42,859 bases of DNA. Source: Candidatus Saccharimonadota bacterium. Its GTDB lineage: Bacteria > Patescibacteriota > Saccharimonadia > Saccharimonadales > UBA4665. Of this stretch, positions 24,736 through 33,776 are shown in pieces; the stretch's first letter is position 1; each line of letters starts with the position of its first letter. The stretch covers positions 1 to 42,859 of the forward strand of contig DAHUYJ010000007.1 of the NCBI GenBank assembly GCA_027315225.1, written 5' to 3'. A program made the translations under genes and the position numbers. The notes under the pieces were generated by a model. It searched no databases, had not been told where the DNA came from, and saw only the letters and a list, made by a program, of their open reading frames with translations.

Positions 24736-25773
24736 ATGAGCTTGTTAGGCACCAAGACCGACTTCTTTGGCCTGGATATAGGAACCACGGCTGCCCGCTT
24801 AGTGCAGCTTCGTCCCAGCGGCACCCTTAAGGCCCTGGCCAAATATGCTTACGTGCCGTTGCAAGGCAACATGGCGCTAAGCGAAGCCAAGGCCGACCAG
24901 CAAAAGCTGGCCCAAACTATCAGCCAGTTGGTCAAGCAGTCCGGCGTGAACACACGCGACGTGGCGGTGGGCATCCCTTCCAGCAGAGTGTTTACGACGA
25001 TAGCTGACGTTGACCGCCTGCCAAGCGGTGAGCTGTCCAAGGCTATTACTTACCAAGCCGACTCTCTGATCCCGACCCCGCTGTCAGAGTCCAAAGTCGA
25101 CTGGGCGCTTATCGGCGACTCGCCGAGCGACAAGACCAAGCAGGAGATCCTGCTTACCAGCGTGGCAAACAAGTTTGTCGAGGCTCGCCTGGACATGCTG
25201 GAGTCCATAGGACTCAATGTAATTGCTTTCGAACCTGACAACCTGGCGATGGCGCGCGCCCTTGCGGTGCCGGATGCCGGAGCCCAGTTGCTCCTGGACG
25301 TAGGCCGCCGGTCAACAGACCTGGTTGTGGTAATGAACGGCGTGCCGCACCTGACGCGAAGTGTCCCCACCGGGGTAGAAGCTATTGTCCGGGCTGCCAC
25401 CCAGAACCTCACCATCGACGATAAGCAGGCCGAGCAGTTCGTCTTCAAGTTCGGGCTGAGCAAGGAAAAGCTGGAGGGACAGGTCTTTCAGGCGATCAGC
25501 GGCACGATCGACCTGCTGACAACCGAGATCGAAAAGTCCATTAAGTTCTTCCAGACCCGCTACACAGGTATAAAAATCGACCGTATTATCGTCACCGGCG
25601 GCGCCTCTGTTATTCCCGAGTTTCCGTTATATCTGGCTAACAAGTTCGCCCTGAACGTGGAAATCGGCAATGCCTGGCAAAATGTAAGCTACAGCCCGGA
25701 AAGGCAAAACGAGCTACTGGCAATCTCTAACCAATTCGGCGCGGCGGTCGGACTCGCGGAGCGGTCAACATGA
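24736..25773 (+). CDS. pilM: Type IV pilus assembly protein PilM
   Basis: PilM is a cytoplasmic actin-fold ATP-binding protein that holds the N-terminus of PilN and links the pilus platform to the motors. The 345-residue product shows the ASKHA phosphate loops FFGLDIGTTAARLVQL near the start and QLLLDVGRRSTDLVVVMNG in the second half, plus the adenosine-binding IIVTGGASVIPEF. Size is typical. Its end overlaps pilN by ATGA, coupling translation. First gene of the platform operon. Confidence 0.94.
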   Translation: MSLLGTKTDFFGLDIGTTAARLVQLRPSGTLKALAKYAYVPLQGNMALSEAKADQQKLAQTISQLVKQSGVNTRDVAVGIPSSRVFTTIADVDRLPSGELSKAITYQADSLIPTPLSESKVDWALIGDSPSDKTKQEILLTSVANKFVEARLDMLESIGLNVIAFEPDNLAMARALAVPDAGAQLLLDVGRRSTDLVVVMNGVPHLTRSVPTGVEAIVRAATQNLTIDDKQAEQFVFKFGLSKEKLEGQVFQAISGTIDLLTTEIEKSIKFFQTRYTGIKIDRIIVTGGASVIPEFPLYLANKFALNVEIGNAWQNVSYSPERQNELLAISNQFGAAVGLAERST

Positions 25774-26492
25774 TTGAACTGAACCTACTACCGGATGTCA
25801 AGCTAGAATACCTGAAGGCCCAGCGGGTCAGACGGCTGGTGCTCAGTGTTTCCATTATCGTAAGCCTGGCTGCCATAGTCCTGCTGGTGCTCCTGCTCGG
25901 CTATGACGGCTTGCAGAAGAAGCACCTCAGCGACCTGAACGGCAATATTGCTTCTGAGACCGGCAAGCTGCAAGGCGAGCCGAACATTAACCAGATCCTG
26001 ACCGTGCAAAACCAACTAGAAAGCCTGACGTCATTGCACAACGATAAACCGGCTGCCTCGAGACTGTTTAATTACCTCAATGAGGTTACGCCAGCGACAG
26101 TCAGTATCAATGACTTCAGCATTGACTTCACCCAGCAGACCATAACCCTTACAGGTGCAGCTAATACCCTAAGCAGCATCAACCAGTATGTCGATACGCT
26201 TAAATACACACAATATACGTCCGGGAGCAGCAAGACCTCCGGTATGGCTTTCAGCAACGTGGTACTCAGCAGCTTTGGTATTACTAGTGGTGCCACGGAT
26301 CCCAGCCAGGCCGCTTCTTATACCATTACTTTGTCGTATGATAAAGATATTTTCGATATCACACAGAACATCAAACTGACTGTACCTAGCGAGGTCGTAA
26401 CCCGTTCCGGCACCCAGCAGCCGACTGACCTGTTCAAAAAATCAACTAGCCCGTCGAGCCCTACCAGCTCGCCGAGCAATGGGGGGCAATGA
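25770..26492 (+). CDS. pilN: Type IV pilus assembly protein PilN
   Basis: PilN is a bitopic inner-membrane protein whose short cytoplasmic peptide docks in PilM. The 240-residue product begins MIELNLLPDVKLEYLKAQR, containing the conserved INLLP-type docking motif (here LNLLP), then one membrane helix (about residues 24-47), and an extracytoplasmic domain with coiled-coil and ferredoxin-like fold. The Ser/Pro/Thr-rich tail of about 25 residues is an extra. Overlaps both neighbours by 4 bases. Confidence 0.9.
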   Translation: MIELNLLPDVKLEYLKAQRVRRLVLSVSIIVSLAAIVLLVLLLGYDGLQKKHLSDLNGNIASETGKLQGEPNINQILTVQNQLESLTSLHNDKPAASRLFNYLNEVTPATVSINDFSIDFTQQTITLTGAANTLSSINQYVDTLKYTQYTSGSSKTSGMAFSNVVLSSFGITSGATDPSQAASYTITLSYDKDIFDITQNIKLTVPSEVVTRSGTQQPTDLFKKSTSPSSPTSSPSNGGQ

Positions 26493-27175
26493 CCGCCATG
26501 CCAAAACTAGACGTTTCTACTAAACGCATAGCTATTAGTAAGGCAAATGCCCAAATGGTTGCTGCGGTTAGCATAGCTTCGTTCATCACTGTTTTTTGTC
26601 TGATAGCTGCCAAGAACGTTTGGAGCCAAACTGCTTACCAGGCGCGGGTATCTGCCAAAGATGCGCAAGCCTATCAGCAGCTACAGAAAAACGTCCAAGC
26701 CTTCAATGATTTAGCGCAGTCTTATAAAAAGTTCAATTCAGACCCTACCAATATTATTGGGGGCAGCTCTACCGGTAATGGTAAAAACGCTGGCGAGAAT
26801 GCTAAAGTCATCCTGGACGCGCTACCTGATAAATATGACTTTCCAGCTCTGACTTCCAGCATAGAGAAGATCTTGACCAGTGGTAAATTTAACGTTACCG
26901 GCATCAGCGGTACCGACGAGCAGCTAAGCCAGCAGAACAATACCTCAAGCCCAAACCCGCAGCCGGTCAACATGCCCTTTTCTTTTACAGTCAGCAATGC
27001 CAACTATACATCAGTCCAACAACTGATCACCGTGCTACAGAACTCCATTCGTCCTATCCAAATAGATACGATTGATTTAACAGGTGGCACTAGTAACATG
27101 ACCTTGACCGTAAAAGCCCATACTTATTTTCAGCCTGGCAAGAAAGTAACCATAACCAAGCAGGAGGTACGATGA
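26489..27175 (+). CDS. pilO: Type IV pilus assembly protein PilO-like
   Basis: PilO pairs with PilN in the inner-membrane platform. The 228-residue product has a cytoplasmic N-terminus, one membrane helix (about residues 28-46, VAAVSIASFITVFCLIAA), a coiled-coil region and an extracytoplasmic domain (VNMPFSFTVSNANYTSVQQLI, then IQIDTIDLTGG) typical of the PilO beta-alpha fold. Identification rests on topology, size and position right after pilN. ATG 26489 overlaps the pilN stop; an in-frame ATG lies 3 codons later. Confidence 0.82.
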   Translation: MTAMPKLDVSTKRIAISKANAQMVAAVSIASFITVFCLIAAKNVWSQTAYQARVSAKDAQAYQQLQKNVQAFNDLAQSYKKFNSDPTNIIGGSSTGNGKNAGENAKVILDALPDKYDFPALTSSIEKILTSGKFNVTGISGTDEQLSQQNNTSSPNPQPVNMPFSFTVSNANYTSVQQLITVLQNSIRPIQIDTIDLTGGTSNMTLTVKAHTYFQPGKKVTITKQEVR

Positions 27176-27423
27176 AACAAAAGGACATCGCCCTCATAGT
27201 AATCATAGTTTTTATTAGTGCTATGGTCTCGTTGTTTGTATCAAAAGCCATCTTTGTGTCACCCAAAAACCGCCAGCAGCAAGTAGATGTAGTACAGCCG
27301 ATTACGTCAAAATTCCCGAAGCCCGACAAACAGTATTTCAACAATAGCTCCTTCGACCCGACGCAGCTAATCCAGATAGGCCAGAATGCCAACCCCAACC
27401 CGTTCAACACGCCGCAGCAGTAG
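27172..27423 (+). CDS. Small bitopic protein in the PilP position
   Basis: An 83-residue protein starting in an ATGA overlap with pilO. It has one N-terminal membrane helix (IALIVIIVFISAMVSLFVSKAIF) and a short Pro/Asn/Gln-rich extracytoplasmic tail. In Gram-negative bacteria this locus holds pilP, a lipoprotein that bridges to the outer-membrane secretin; here there is no lipobox and no secretin gene in the window, as expected for a single-membrane cell. It may stabilise the PilN/PilO complex. No family recognised. Confidence 0.75.
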   Translation: MKQKDIALIVIIVFISAMVSLFVSKAIFVSPKNRQQQVDVVQPITSKFPKPDKQYFNNSSFDPTQLIQIGQNANPNPFNTPQQ

Positions 27424-27432
27424 GTATTTACG

Positions 27433-29223
27433 ATGAGCGTCTTATCGTCGACCGCCGTCCAGCAAGTCGAGGAAACACTGGTTTCCAGCGGCATGATTAG
27501 CCGTGACAAACTGGAAGAAGCCCGCGCTGATGCTGCCAAACAAAAGGAGCCGCTCTTCGGCTTCATGGTCAAGAACAACTACATAACCGATGAGCAGCTG
27601 ACTAAGGCTAACGCTACGGTTACCAAGGTCCCGTATGTTAACCTGACTTCCGCTAAAATTGACCCTAAGATATTGGGCCTTTTGCCGGAGGATATCGCCA
27701 AACGGTATATGGCTGTACCTCTGGGAGAAATGCAGCATCGTCTAGTAGTTGCCATGTTGGACGCCGATAACGTCCAGGCCGTGGACTTTTTGAGCAACCG
27801 TATAGGCCGGCCGCTAAAAGTCTACGTGGCCAGCGAGAACGGCATCCGCCAGGTACTCAAGCAGTATGAAGCCCGGCTGGATACCAGGATGGGCAATGCG
27901 TTTGGCGCCAAACTATCGGGTGCCGACACTGAGGGCAAGAGCCAGACTCCAAAAGCTAAGTCCATACAGGACCTGGTGGAAGATTCGCCCATCAGCAAGG
28001 CGTTGTCAGCGATCCTGGAGTTCGCCGCAAACAATAGGGCCAGCGATGTGCACATTGAACCGATGCAAAAAGAAGTCAAGGTACGCTGCCGGGTGGACGG
28101 CGTACTACGCGAGGTTATGCGCTTACCCAAGAACGCCGAGCCAGCCCTGATTTCCCGCATAAAAATCCTGGCCAACCTTAAAATTGACGAGCATCGCACG
28201 CCGCAGGACGGACAATTCACCGTTAAAGTCGACGAACGGGAGATTGACTTGCGTATCGCCATCGCGCCGATTGTCTGGGGAGAACAGGTCGTAATCCGTT
28301 TGCTGGATAAAACCGGTACTTCGATGAAGTTGGAAGACATGGGCTACACCGGTCGGGCGCTGCGGCTGATACGCGAGGCGGTCAAACAGCCGAACGGCAT
28401 GATCCTGACCAGCGGCCCGACCGGTTCCGGCAAGTCAACTTCTATGTACGCACTGATCCAGGAAATCATGAGCGACACCATTAATATAGTTACCTTGGAA
28501 GATCCGGTGGAGTACAAGATAGACGGCGTCAACCAAATCCAGGTGAACCCGGATGTCGGGCTGACGTTCGCTTCGGGGCTGCGCAGTATTCTGCGTCAGG
28601 ATCCCGACGTCGTAATGGTCGGAGAGATCAGGGATAAAGAGACCGCCCAACTGGCAGTGCAGGCATCGCTGACTGGACACTTGGTATTTAGCACATTGCA
28701 CACCAACAGTGCCGCCGGCATTCTGCCGCGCCTGCTGGATATGGGAATTGAGCCATTCCTGATCGCCAGCACTGTCCACACCGTCATCGGCCAGCGATTG
28801 GTCCGCCGGATAGCGGATAATGACAAACAGACGTACCAATCCTCCCAGGCGGAGGCGCAGGCTATCCAGCAAACACTCGGCAAACTGCTGCCGCCAAGTG
28901 CTGACCAGGCGGAGGCTGCCGCCAAGGATCTCGGCTACAAAAGCTTGCCCTTACAGAACCAAACCGCTTATACTTTAGCTAAGGGCGTGGATACGTCCGA
29001 TACGCCCGGGGGCTACCGGGGTCGCATGGGACTGTACGAAGCCTTTGAAGTGTCGGAGTCCGTCCAGGCGCTGATTATGCAGCGGGCCACCAGCTCTCAG
29101 ATCGAGAAAGCCGCCGTGGCCGAAGGGATGATCACCATGCGCCAGGACGGTTACCTGAAAGCGCTTGACCAGCGTACGACCCTGGACGAGGTCAATCGTG
29201 TGGCCGCGGAGGATAACGCATGA
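27433..29223 (+). CDS. pilB: Type IV pilus extension ATPase PilB
   Basis: PilB powers pilin addition. The 596-residue product has an N-terminal MshEN/GspE-N domain (residues 10-150), the N2 domain with ASDVHIEP, the motor with Walker A GPTGSGKST at 328-336, Asp box and Walker B region DPDVVMVGEIRD near 391-401, and the His box HLVFSTLHTNSA. The region near 450-520, which in most GspE/PilB proteins holds a zinc-binding tetracysteine, has no cysteine (VDTSDTPGGYRGRMGLYE). It starts 9 bases after the small upstream gene. Confidence 0.95.
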   Translation: MSVLSSTAVQQVEETLVSSGMISRDKLEEARADAAKQKEPLFGFMVKNNYITDEQLTKANATVTKVPYVNLTSAKIDPKILGLLPEDIAKRYMAVPLGEMQHRLVVAMLDADNVQAVDFLSNRIGRPLKVYVASENGIRQVLKQYEARLDTRMGNAFGAKLSGADTEGKSQTPKAKSIQDLVEDSPISKALSAILEFAANNRASDVHIEPMQKEVKVRCRVDGVLREVMRLPKNAEPALISRIKILANLKIDEHRTPQDGQFTVKVDEREIDLRIAIAPIVWGEQVVIRLLDKTGTSMKLEDMGYTGRALRLIREAVKQPNGMILTSGPTGSGKSTSMYALIQEIMSDTINIVTLEDPVEYKIDGVNQIQVNPDVGLTFASGLRSILRQDPDVVMVGEIRDKETAQLAVQASLTGHLVFSTLHTNSAAGILPRLLDMGIEPFLIASTVHTVIGQRLVRRIADNDKQTYQSSQAEAQAIQQTLGKLLPPSADQAEAAAKDLGYKSLPLQNQTAYTLAKGVDTSDTPGGYRGRMGLYEAFEVSESVQALIMQRATSSQIEKAAVAEGMITMRQDGYLKALDQRTTLDEVNRVAAEDNA

Positions 29224-29276
29224 CCTGCCCGGCAATGGCAACCGGTTATAACACAGAAAGGGTGGATAACTAAGTT

Positions 29277-30347
29277 ATGGCAGCAGCGCAACCGAGGATC
29301 GAAGTTCTGCTCGACGAAGTCGTCAAGAAGAAAGGGTCTGACCTGCACCTCCAAGTCGGCTTGCCGCCGATGCTGCGGATTGACGGCGCGCTTACCCCTG
29401 TTACAGGAGCCGATCCTTTGGACGAAGAGGCGGTGGAGGCCTTGGTCTTTGCCATACTGGACGAAGACCAAAAGCAGATCCTGCTCAAGGACAAGGAGTT
29501 TGACTTCAGCTTCGCGTACGGCGATCTCGGACGGTTCCGGGTCAATGCTTTCCATGAACGCGGAAACCTGGCGGCGGCGCTTCGTCTCATCCCCAACGAA
29601 GTCCCCAGTATCGAACAGCTGGGCCTGCCGCAGATCGTTAACAAATTCGCTAATTATCCGCGCGGTCTGGTGCTGGTGACCGGCCCGACCGGTTCCGGCA
29701 AGTCGACCACGCTGGCATCGCTGATCCGCCAGATTAACAGCGAGAAGGCCGTCCATATTATTACTATCGAAGACCCTATTGAGTATGCCCACAAATCGCA
29801 GAAATCAGTCATCGTCCAGCGGGAAGTGCATTATGACACCTATTCTTTCAGCGCCGCGCTGCGCTCGGCGCTGCGCGAAGACCCTGACGTAGTGCTGATA
29901 GGCGAGATGCGCGACCTGGAAACCATTGCCAGCGCCATTACTATCGCCGAAACCGGCCACCTGGTGTTCGCGACTCTGCACACCAACAGCGCGGCGCAGA
30001 GTGTCGACCGCATGATCGATGTTTTCCCGCCGCACCAACAGCCGCAGATCAGGGCCCAATTATCCAATATTCTGGCGGCAATTGTTTCGCAGCGCCTGAT
30101 ACCGGTGATCGGCGGCGGCCGCGTCGCGGCCGCCGAGATTCTGGTGGCGACACCGGCGGTGCGCAATATCATCCGAGAAGGAAAGAGCCACCAACTGGAA
30201 GCAGTCATACAGACAGGCGCCGAGTTCGGCATGCAAGGCATGGACAAGACTCTGGTGGGCCTGATTCATGACGGTACGATTACGTACGACGAAGCCCGCA
30301 ATTTCGCGGTAGACCTTGATGAACTGGACAGGTTAATGAGAGGCTAA
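29277..30347 (+). CDS. pilT: Type IV pilus retraction ATPase PilT
   Basis: PilT drives pilus disassembly and retraction, giving twitching and pulling force. The 356-residue product has a PAS-like N-terminal domain (GSDLHLQVGLPPMLRIDGAL), Walker A GPTGSGKST at 136-144, Walker B region DPDVVLIGEMRD, and His box HLVFATLHTNSA. The C-terminal part (NIIREGKSHQLEAVIQTG, then GMQGMDKTL) matches PilT rather than PilB, which lacks this ending. A GAAAGGG site lies 53 bases into the gap after pilB. Its presence argues for dynamic pili. Confidence 0.95.
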   Translation: MAAAQPRIEVLLDEVVKKKGSDLHLQVGLPPMLRIDGALTPVTGADPLDEEAVEALVFAILDEDQKQILLKDKEFDFSFAYGDLGRFRVNAFHERGNLAAALRLIPNEVPSIEQLGLPQIVNKFANYPRGLVLVTGPTGSGKSTTLASLIRQINSEKAVHIITIEDPIEYAHKSQKSVIVQREVHYDTYSFSAALRSALREDPDVVLIGEMRDLETIASAITIAETGHLVFATLHTNSAAQSVDRMIDVFPPHQQPQIRAQLSNILAAIVSQRLIPVIGGGRVAAAEILVATPAVRNIIREGKSHQLEAVIQTGAEFGMQGMDKTLVGLIHDGTITYDEARNFAVDLDELDRLMRG

Positions 30348-30372
30348 AAACAAAACATAAGAATAAAAAGCC

Positions 30373-31590
30373 ATGCTGACATTCAATTACGAAGCCAAAA
30401 ACGCCAAAACCGGCCAAAAAGTCAAAGCCCAGGTCCAGGCCGACAACGAGCAGGCCGCCGCCAAGCTGATCAGGGAGCAGGGACTAGCACCTCTCAGCAT
30501 CAAGCTGGAGAAGAGCAGTAGCGGCGGCCGGTTCAGCCGTATCAGGACTAAGGACAAAGTGCTCTTCAGCCGTCAGCTGGCAACGCTCATTAACGCCGGA
30601 CTGCCGCTGGTACAATCCCTGCGAAGCGTGGCGCAGCAGACCACCAGCAAGCCGCTCAAAGTTGTTATTAATCAGGTTATAGCTGATGTTGAGGCTGGCA
30701 CCGCTTTCAGTGTTGCTCTCGCGAAACACCCGAATGTTTTTAATAGGGTGTATATAAGCCTGGTCGCGGCCGGCGAGACATCAGGTACATTAGACACTGG
30801 GTTAGAACGGCTGGCGGACCAACAAGAAAAGGATGCTGACATAGCAAGCAAAGTCCGCGGCGCCATGATGTACCCGGGCATTGTTCTGCTGGTTATGATC
30901 GCGGTCGTGACCTTCATGATTGTCAAGGTCTTGCCGGAGGTGCAAAGCATTTATAAGGGCTTGCCAGGAGTATCGTTGCCTTTGCCGACGGAAGTGCTGC
31001 TGGCTATCTCCCATTTTGTAACTCACTTTTGGTGGGTGGTATTGATTATTATAGCCCTGCTAGTATTTTTCGGTTCGCGCTGGGCCAATACGCTTGGCGG
31101 GCGCTCGGTGATCGACAAGTTCAAAATGAAAGCCTGGCCGGTCGGCCCGCTGTTTATGAAAATGTACATGGCCAGGTTCTCCCGCACCGGTACTACCTTG
31201 GTAGCTAGCGGCGTACCGCTTATCCAGGTGCTGGAAATCACTGCTGACGCTGTTGACAACGTACACATAACTGCGTCTTTACACAGGGCTATCGATAAGG
31301 TTAAGGGAGGCAAAGCCCTCAGCGAAGCGATATCCAACGACCCTAACTTTCTGGAACTGGTGCCGAACATGTTACGGATTGGTGAGCAATCCGGCGCCAT
31401 GGAGACCATGCTGTCCAAAATCGCCGACTACTATGAAAAAGAAGTTGACAACGAGATCAGAAACATCAGCACCATCATAGAACCAGTCATGATGGTCATC
31501 ATGGGCATAGTTGCCATTACTATTGTTGCTGCTATCCTGTTGCCTATTTACGGACTTGTGAACCAGTCTGGCTTCACCAGCAACATTTAA
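30373..31590 (+). CDS. pilC: Type IV pilus inner-membrane platform protein PilC
   Basis: PilC (GspF family) is the polytopic protein turned by the motor ATPases. The 405-residue product has the usual layout: N-terminal cytoplasmic region, first GspF domain beginning VLFSRQLATLINAGLPLVQSL, a membrane helix pair near residues 170-235, a second GspF domain with the same pattern (ARFSRTGTTLVASGVPLIQVLE), and a last membrane helix with the family signature IIEPVMMVIMGIVAITIVAAILLPIY shortened here at the end. Length is typical. Confidence 0.95.
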   Translation: MLTFNYEAKNAKTGQKVKAQVQADNEQAAAKLIREQGLAPLSIKLEKSSSGGRFSRIRTKDKVLFSRQLATLINAGLPLVQSLRSVAQQTTSKPLKVVINQVIADVEAGTAFSVALAKHPNVFNRVYISLVAAGETSGTLDTGLERLADQQEKDADIASKVRGAMMYPGIVLLVMIAVVTFMIVKVLPEVQSIYKGLPGVSLPLPTEVLLAISHFVTHFWWVVLIIIALLVFFGSRWANTLGGRSVIDKFKMKAWPVGPLFMKMYMARFSRTGTTLVASGVPLIQVLEITADAVDNVHITASLHRAIDKVKGGKALSEAISNDPNFLELVPNMLRIGEQSGAMETMLSKIADYYEKEVDNEIRNISTIIEPVMMVIMGIVAITIVAAILLPIYGLVNQSGFTSNI

Positions 31591-31601
31591 GTGAGCTATG
31601 C

Positions 31602-32138
31602 ATGAAATATTTTTGCCGCCTCTCTCGTCGGATATACGGCCCGCGCCTTTGTGGCCCAGACGGGTTTACTATAGTTGAAGTAATGATCGTGCTGGCTATA
31701 GCAGGGTTGATGCTGCTAGTCATATTTGAAGCGATACCGGCTCTGGAGCGCAGCTCACGCAACAACCAGCGTAAGCAGGATGTACAGGCTATACTGGCCG
31801 CAGTATCACACTACGAACTCAGCAATTCCGGCAATATGCCCGCAAGTGGCAGCAACTTTTTGCAGTACACCAAATTGACGTATTATGAAAATTCAGTGCG
31901 GTATAACGCGGCACCGTCTAACGGTATAGGCGTCTACGCATACGGTGATGCAACCAGTGCTCCGCATAACGTAGCTGGCAATACCTCGACGGAGGAGGTA
32001 CTAATATACAACTATCAACGTTGCAAGAGCTCCGGCGGCGGCTCAACGAGCTATGCCGCCGGCTATAGCGACGTCGTGGCACTGTATGCTGTAGAAAACG
32101 GCAAGGGCGGTGGTACACCTCTGTGCCAGCAACTTTAA
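31602..32138 (+). CDS. Prepilin, type IV pilin-like
   Basis: A 178-residue pilin precursor. A 21-residue leader (MKYFCRLSRRIYGPRLCGPDG) ends in Gly21, followed by FTIVEVMIVLAIAGLMLLVI: N-terminal Phe and Glu5 of the mature pilin are present. The leader is unusually long and holds two cysteines. The head domain is about 130 residues with Ser/Asn/Gly loops and two cysteines (QRCKSSG and PLCQQL) that may form the D-region disulfide. Just after pilC, so it is probably a major subunit. Confidence 0.88.
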   Translation: MKYFCRLSRRIYGPRLCGPDGFTIVEVMIVLAIAGLMLLVIFEAIPALERSSRNNQRKQDVQAILAAVSHYELSNSGNMPASGSNFLQYTKLTYYENSVRYNAAPSNGIGVYAYGDATSAPHNVAGNTSTEEVLIYNYQRCKSSGGGSTSYAAGYSDVVALYAVENGKGGGTPLCQQL

Positions 32139-32198
32139 GATAATGGCCGAAGTAGCAAGCTGTGGATAACTTGTCCTTGCAGGTTGCTTTTTTCTCTC
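32139..32198 (+). terminator. Possible terminator between the two pilin genes
   Basis: GCAAG near 32156 can pair with CTTGC near 32178, and AGCAA can pair with TTGCT just before a six-T run ending about 32193. The stems compete and the loop is large, so this is a weak prediction. The same stretch holds TGTGGATAA, a perfect DnaA-box sequence, as a single copy. Confidence 0.35.
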
Positions 32199-32258
32199 TC
32201 AAGCCATATCATCAAACCATAAGCATAAATACTAATCATCTGCAAAGGGGCACCTGCA

Positions 32259-32810
32259 ATGTATAAAAAACTAAAGACACCTAATAGTGACGGCTTCACT
32301 ATCATCGAAGTCATGATAGTGCTGGCCATCGCTGCCTTGATCCTGCTCATCGTCTTCTTGGCCGTACCGGCCTTGCAACGTTCCCAGAGGAACACTTCAC
32401 GCAAGAGTGATGCCGGACGTGTTTCGTCGGCTATAAATGACTTTGTCTCTAATAATAACGGACAGCTGCCTGGCGGTAGTACTGGTAGCACATGGAATAC
32501 TGACTGTAGTACTATCCTAAACGATGCCGGAAGCCTAAGCCAGTACAATTCCAGTAACAACTTCACCTGTGGCGCTAGCAGTAGTCTGGCAAGCGGTGCG
32601 GCGAACAAGTTTGAAGAGCAGTATGGCACTACAACAATGAATGCTGTCTCTGGCCAAGCGATGGTCTTGGATGAAAACGCGACGTGCCCGGCGACTGCTA
32701 GCACTACCCCCGCCACGCAGTCGGCAACTACTCCTCGCCAGGCCGCTTTGCTCTATGCAGTTGAACCATCAAGCGGCAGCTGGACGTGGGACTGCATCCA
32801 ATCAGAGTAA
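32259..32810 (+). CDS. Prepilin, type IV pilin-like
   Basis: A 183-residue pilin precursor with a 12-residue leader (MYKKLKTPNSDG), cleavage after Gly12, and mature start FTIIEVMIVLAIAALILLIV with Phe1 and Glu5. The head has Ser/Asn/Thr-rich loops and four cysteines (TDCSTI, FTCGAS, ATCPAT, WDCIQS), suggesting two disulfides. It shares the stretch NTSRKSDAGRVSSAINDFVSNN-like organisation with the pilin upstream. AAAGGGG 8 bases before the ATG and a strong terminator behind it suggest a separately controlled, abundant subunit. Confidence 0.88.
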   Translation: MYKKLKTPNSDGFTIIEVMIVLAIAALILLIVFLAVPALQRSQRNTSRKSDAGRVSSAINDFVSNNNGQLPGGSTGSTWNTDCSTILNDAGSLSQYNSSNNFTCGASSSLASGAANKFEEQYGTTTMNAVSGQAMVLDENATCPATASTTPATQSATTPRQAALLYAVEPSSGSWTWDCIQSE

Positions 32811-32840
32811 GCAAAAATTAAGAGATCCAGTGGTGCTATA

Positions 32841-32866
32841 AAAGCAGGCCCCATGGGGCCTGCTTT
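32841..32866 (+). terminator. Intrinsic terminator after the second pilin
   Basis: AAAGCAGGCCCC (32841-32852) is a perfect reverse complement of GGGGCCTGCTTT (32855-32866) around AT, giving a very stable GC-rich hairpin ending in TTT. The flanking A and T bases let it work on both strands. Confidence 0.85.
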
Positions 32867-32873
32867 CTCGATG

Positions 32874-32882
32874 TGCTACTAT
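32874..32882 (+). promoter_or_regulatory. Promoter (-10) of the prepilin peptidase gene
   Basis: TGC then TACTAT (32877-32882), 8 bases before ATG 32891. It follows the terminator immediately, so the peptidase gene is transcribed separately from the pilins. No ribosome-binding site is present. Confidence 0.55.
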
Positions 32883-32890
32883 AAGTGCTA

Positions 32891-33766
32891 ATGATTATTG
32901 CCATACTGGTGGTCGTCGGCCTGTGCTTCGGCAGCTTCGTGAACGCACTGGTGTGGCGGCTTCACGAACAGGCTGAGGTAGCCTCTAAGCTCTCCCGATC
33001 CGAAAAGAACCCGAGTAAAAAAACCCGGGAACTGCGTGTGGAGCAGCAGCGGCTCTCCGTGCTTAAGGGCCGCTCCATGTGCCCCGACTGCCATCACGAG
33101 CTTGCGGCCGTGGATATGGTGCCTGTTATCAGCTGGCTGGCGCTTAGAGGCCGGTGCCGCTACTGCGGCCATCCCATTATGCCGCAGTATCCGCTGGTAG
33201 AGCTGGTAACGGCCGGCTTGTTCGTAGCCTCGTATATCTGGTGGCCCGTAGCATTTGGCACGGCGCAAACTGCAATCTTTGCGCTCTGGTTACTGCTGAT
33301 TACCGGCTTGATGGCGCTGCTAGTCTACGATATACGGTGGAAGCTGTTGCCTAGCCGCCTAATCTATCCATTGAGCGCTATCGCCACGTTTATGGCAATT
33401 ACTGCCATAGCTACCGCGCACAGTCCGTGGGCAGCTGTTTTGAACGCCATATTGGCAGTCGCAGTGGGCGGCGGGCTATTTTACGCGTTATTCCAGGCGT
33501 CGTCCGGTAAATGGATCGGGGGCGGGGACGTGCGTCTAGGGTTTCTGCTTGGGCTTGTAGCAATAACGCCTGCTCGAAGCTTCTTATTTATATTTTTGGC
33601 GGCGCTGCTTGGCAGTCTGCTGAGCCTGCCGCTTCTGGCGACAAAGCGCCTCAAGCGTAACAGCACTATACCGTTCGGACCGTTCCTGATAATCGCCCTG
33701 ATCGTGGTGCAACTTTTCGGCACTGCTATACTCAACTGGTATCAGCGCGTGTTCATCGGACTTTAG
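32891..33766 (+). CDS. pilD: Prepilin peptidase / N-methyltransferase PilD
   Basis: PilD cuts the leader off prepilins and methylates the new N-terminus. The 291-residue membrane protein begins with the N-terminal membrane helix and the GSFVNALVWRL signature, then a cytoplasmic loop with two zinc-type CxxC pairs (CPDC and CRYC), followed by further membrane helices. The two catalytic aspartates of the TFPP aspartic protease are visible in LVYDIRWKLLPSRLI and in the GGGDVRLGFLLGL (GxGD) motif. The frame opens at GTG 32885, but the promoter position favours ATG 32891. It should process the six prepilins in this cluster. Confidence 0.95.
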   Translation: MIIAILVVVGLCFGSFVNALVWRLHEQAEVASKLSRSEKNPSKKTRELRVEQQRLSVLKGRSMCPDCHHELAAVDMVPVISWLALRGRCRYCGHPIMPQYPLVELVTAGLFVASYIWWPVAFGTAQTAIFALWLLLITGLMALLVYDIRWKLLPSRLIYPLSAIATFMAITAIATAHSPWAAVLNAILAVAVGGGLFYALFQASSGKWIGGGDVRLGFLLGLVAITPARSFLFIFLAALLGSLLSLPLLATKRLKRNSTIPFGPFLIIALIVVQLFGTAILNWYQRVFIGL

Positions 33767-33776
33767 TTGAAGTTAT

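Noticed and set aside
32161-32169. Perfect DnaA box TGTGGATAA as a sign of the replication origin
   Set aside because: Only one perfect copy, no cluster of boxes, and no dnaA or dnaN nearby; a 9-base match is expected by chance about once in a few windows this size.
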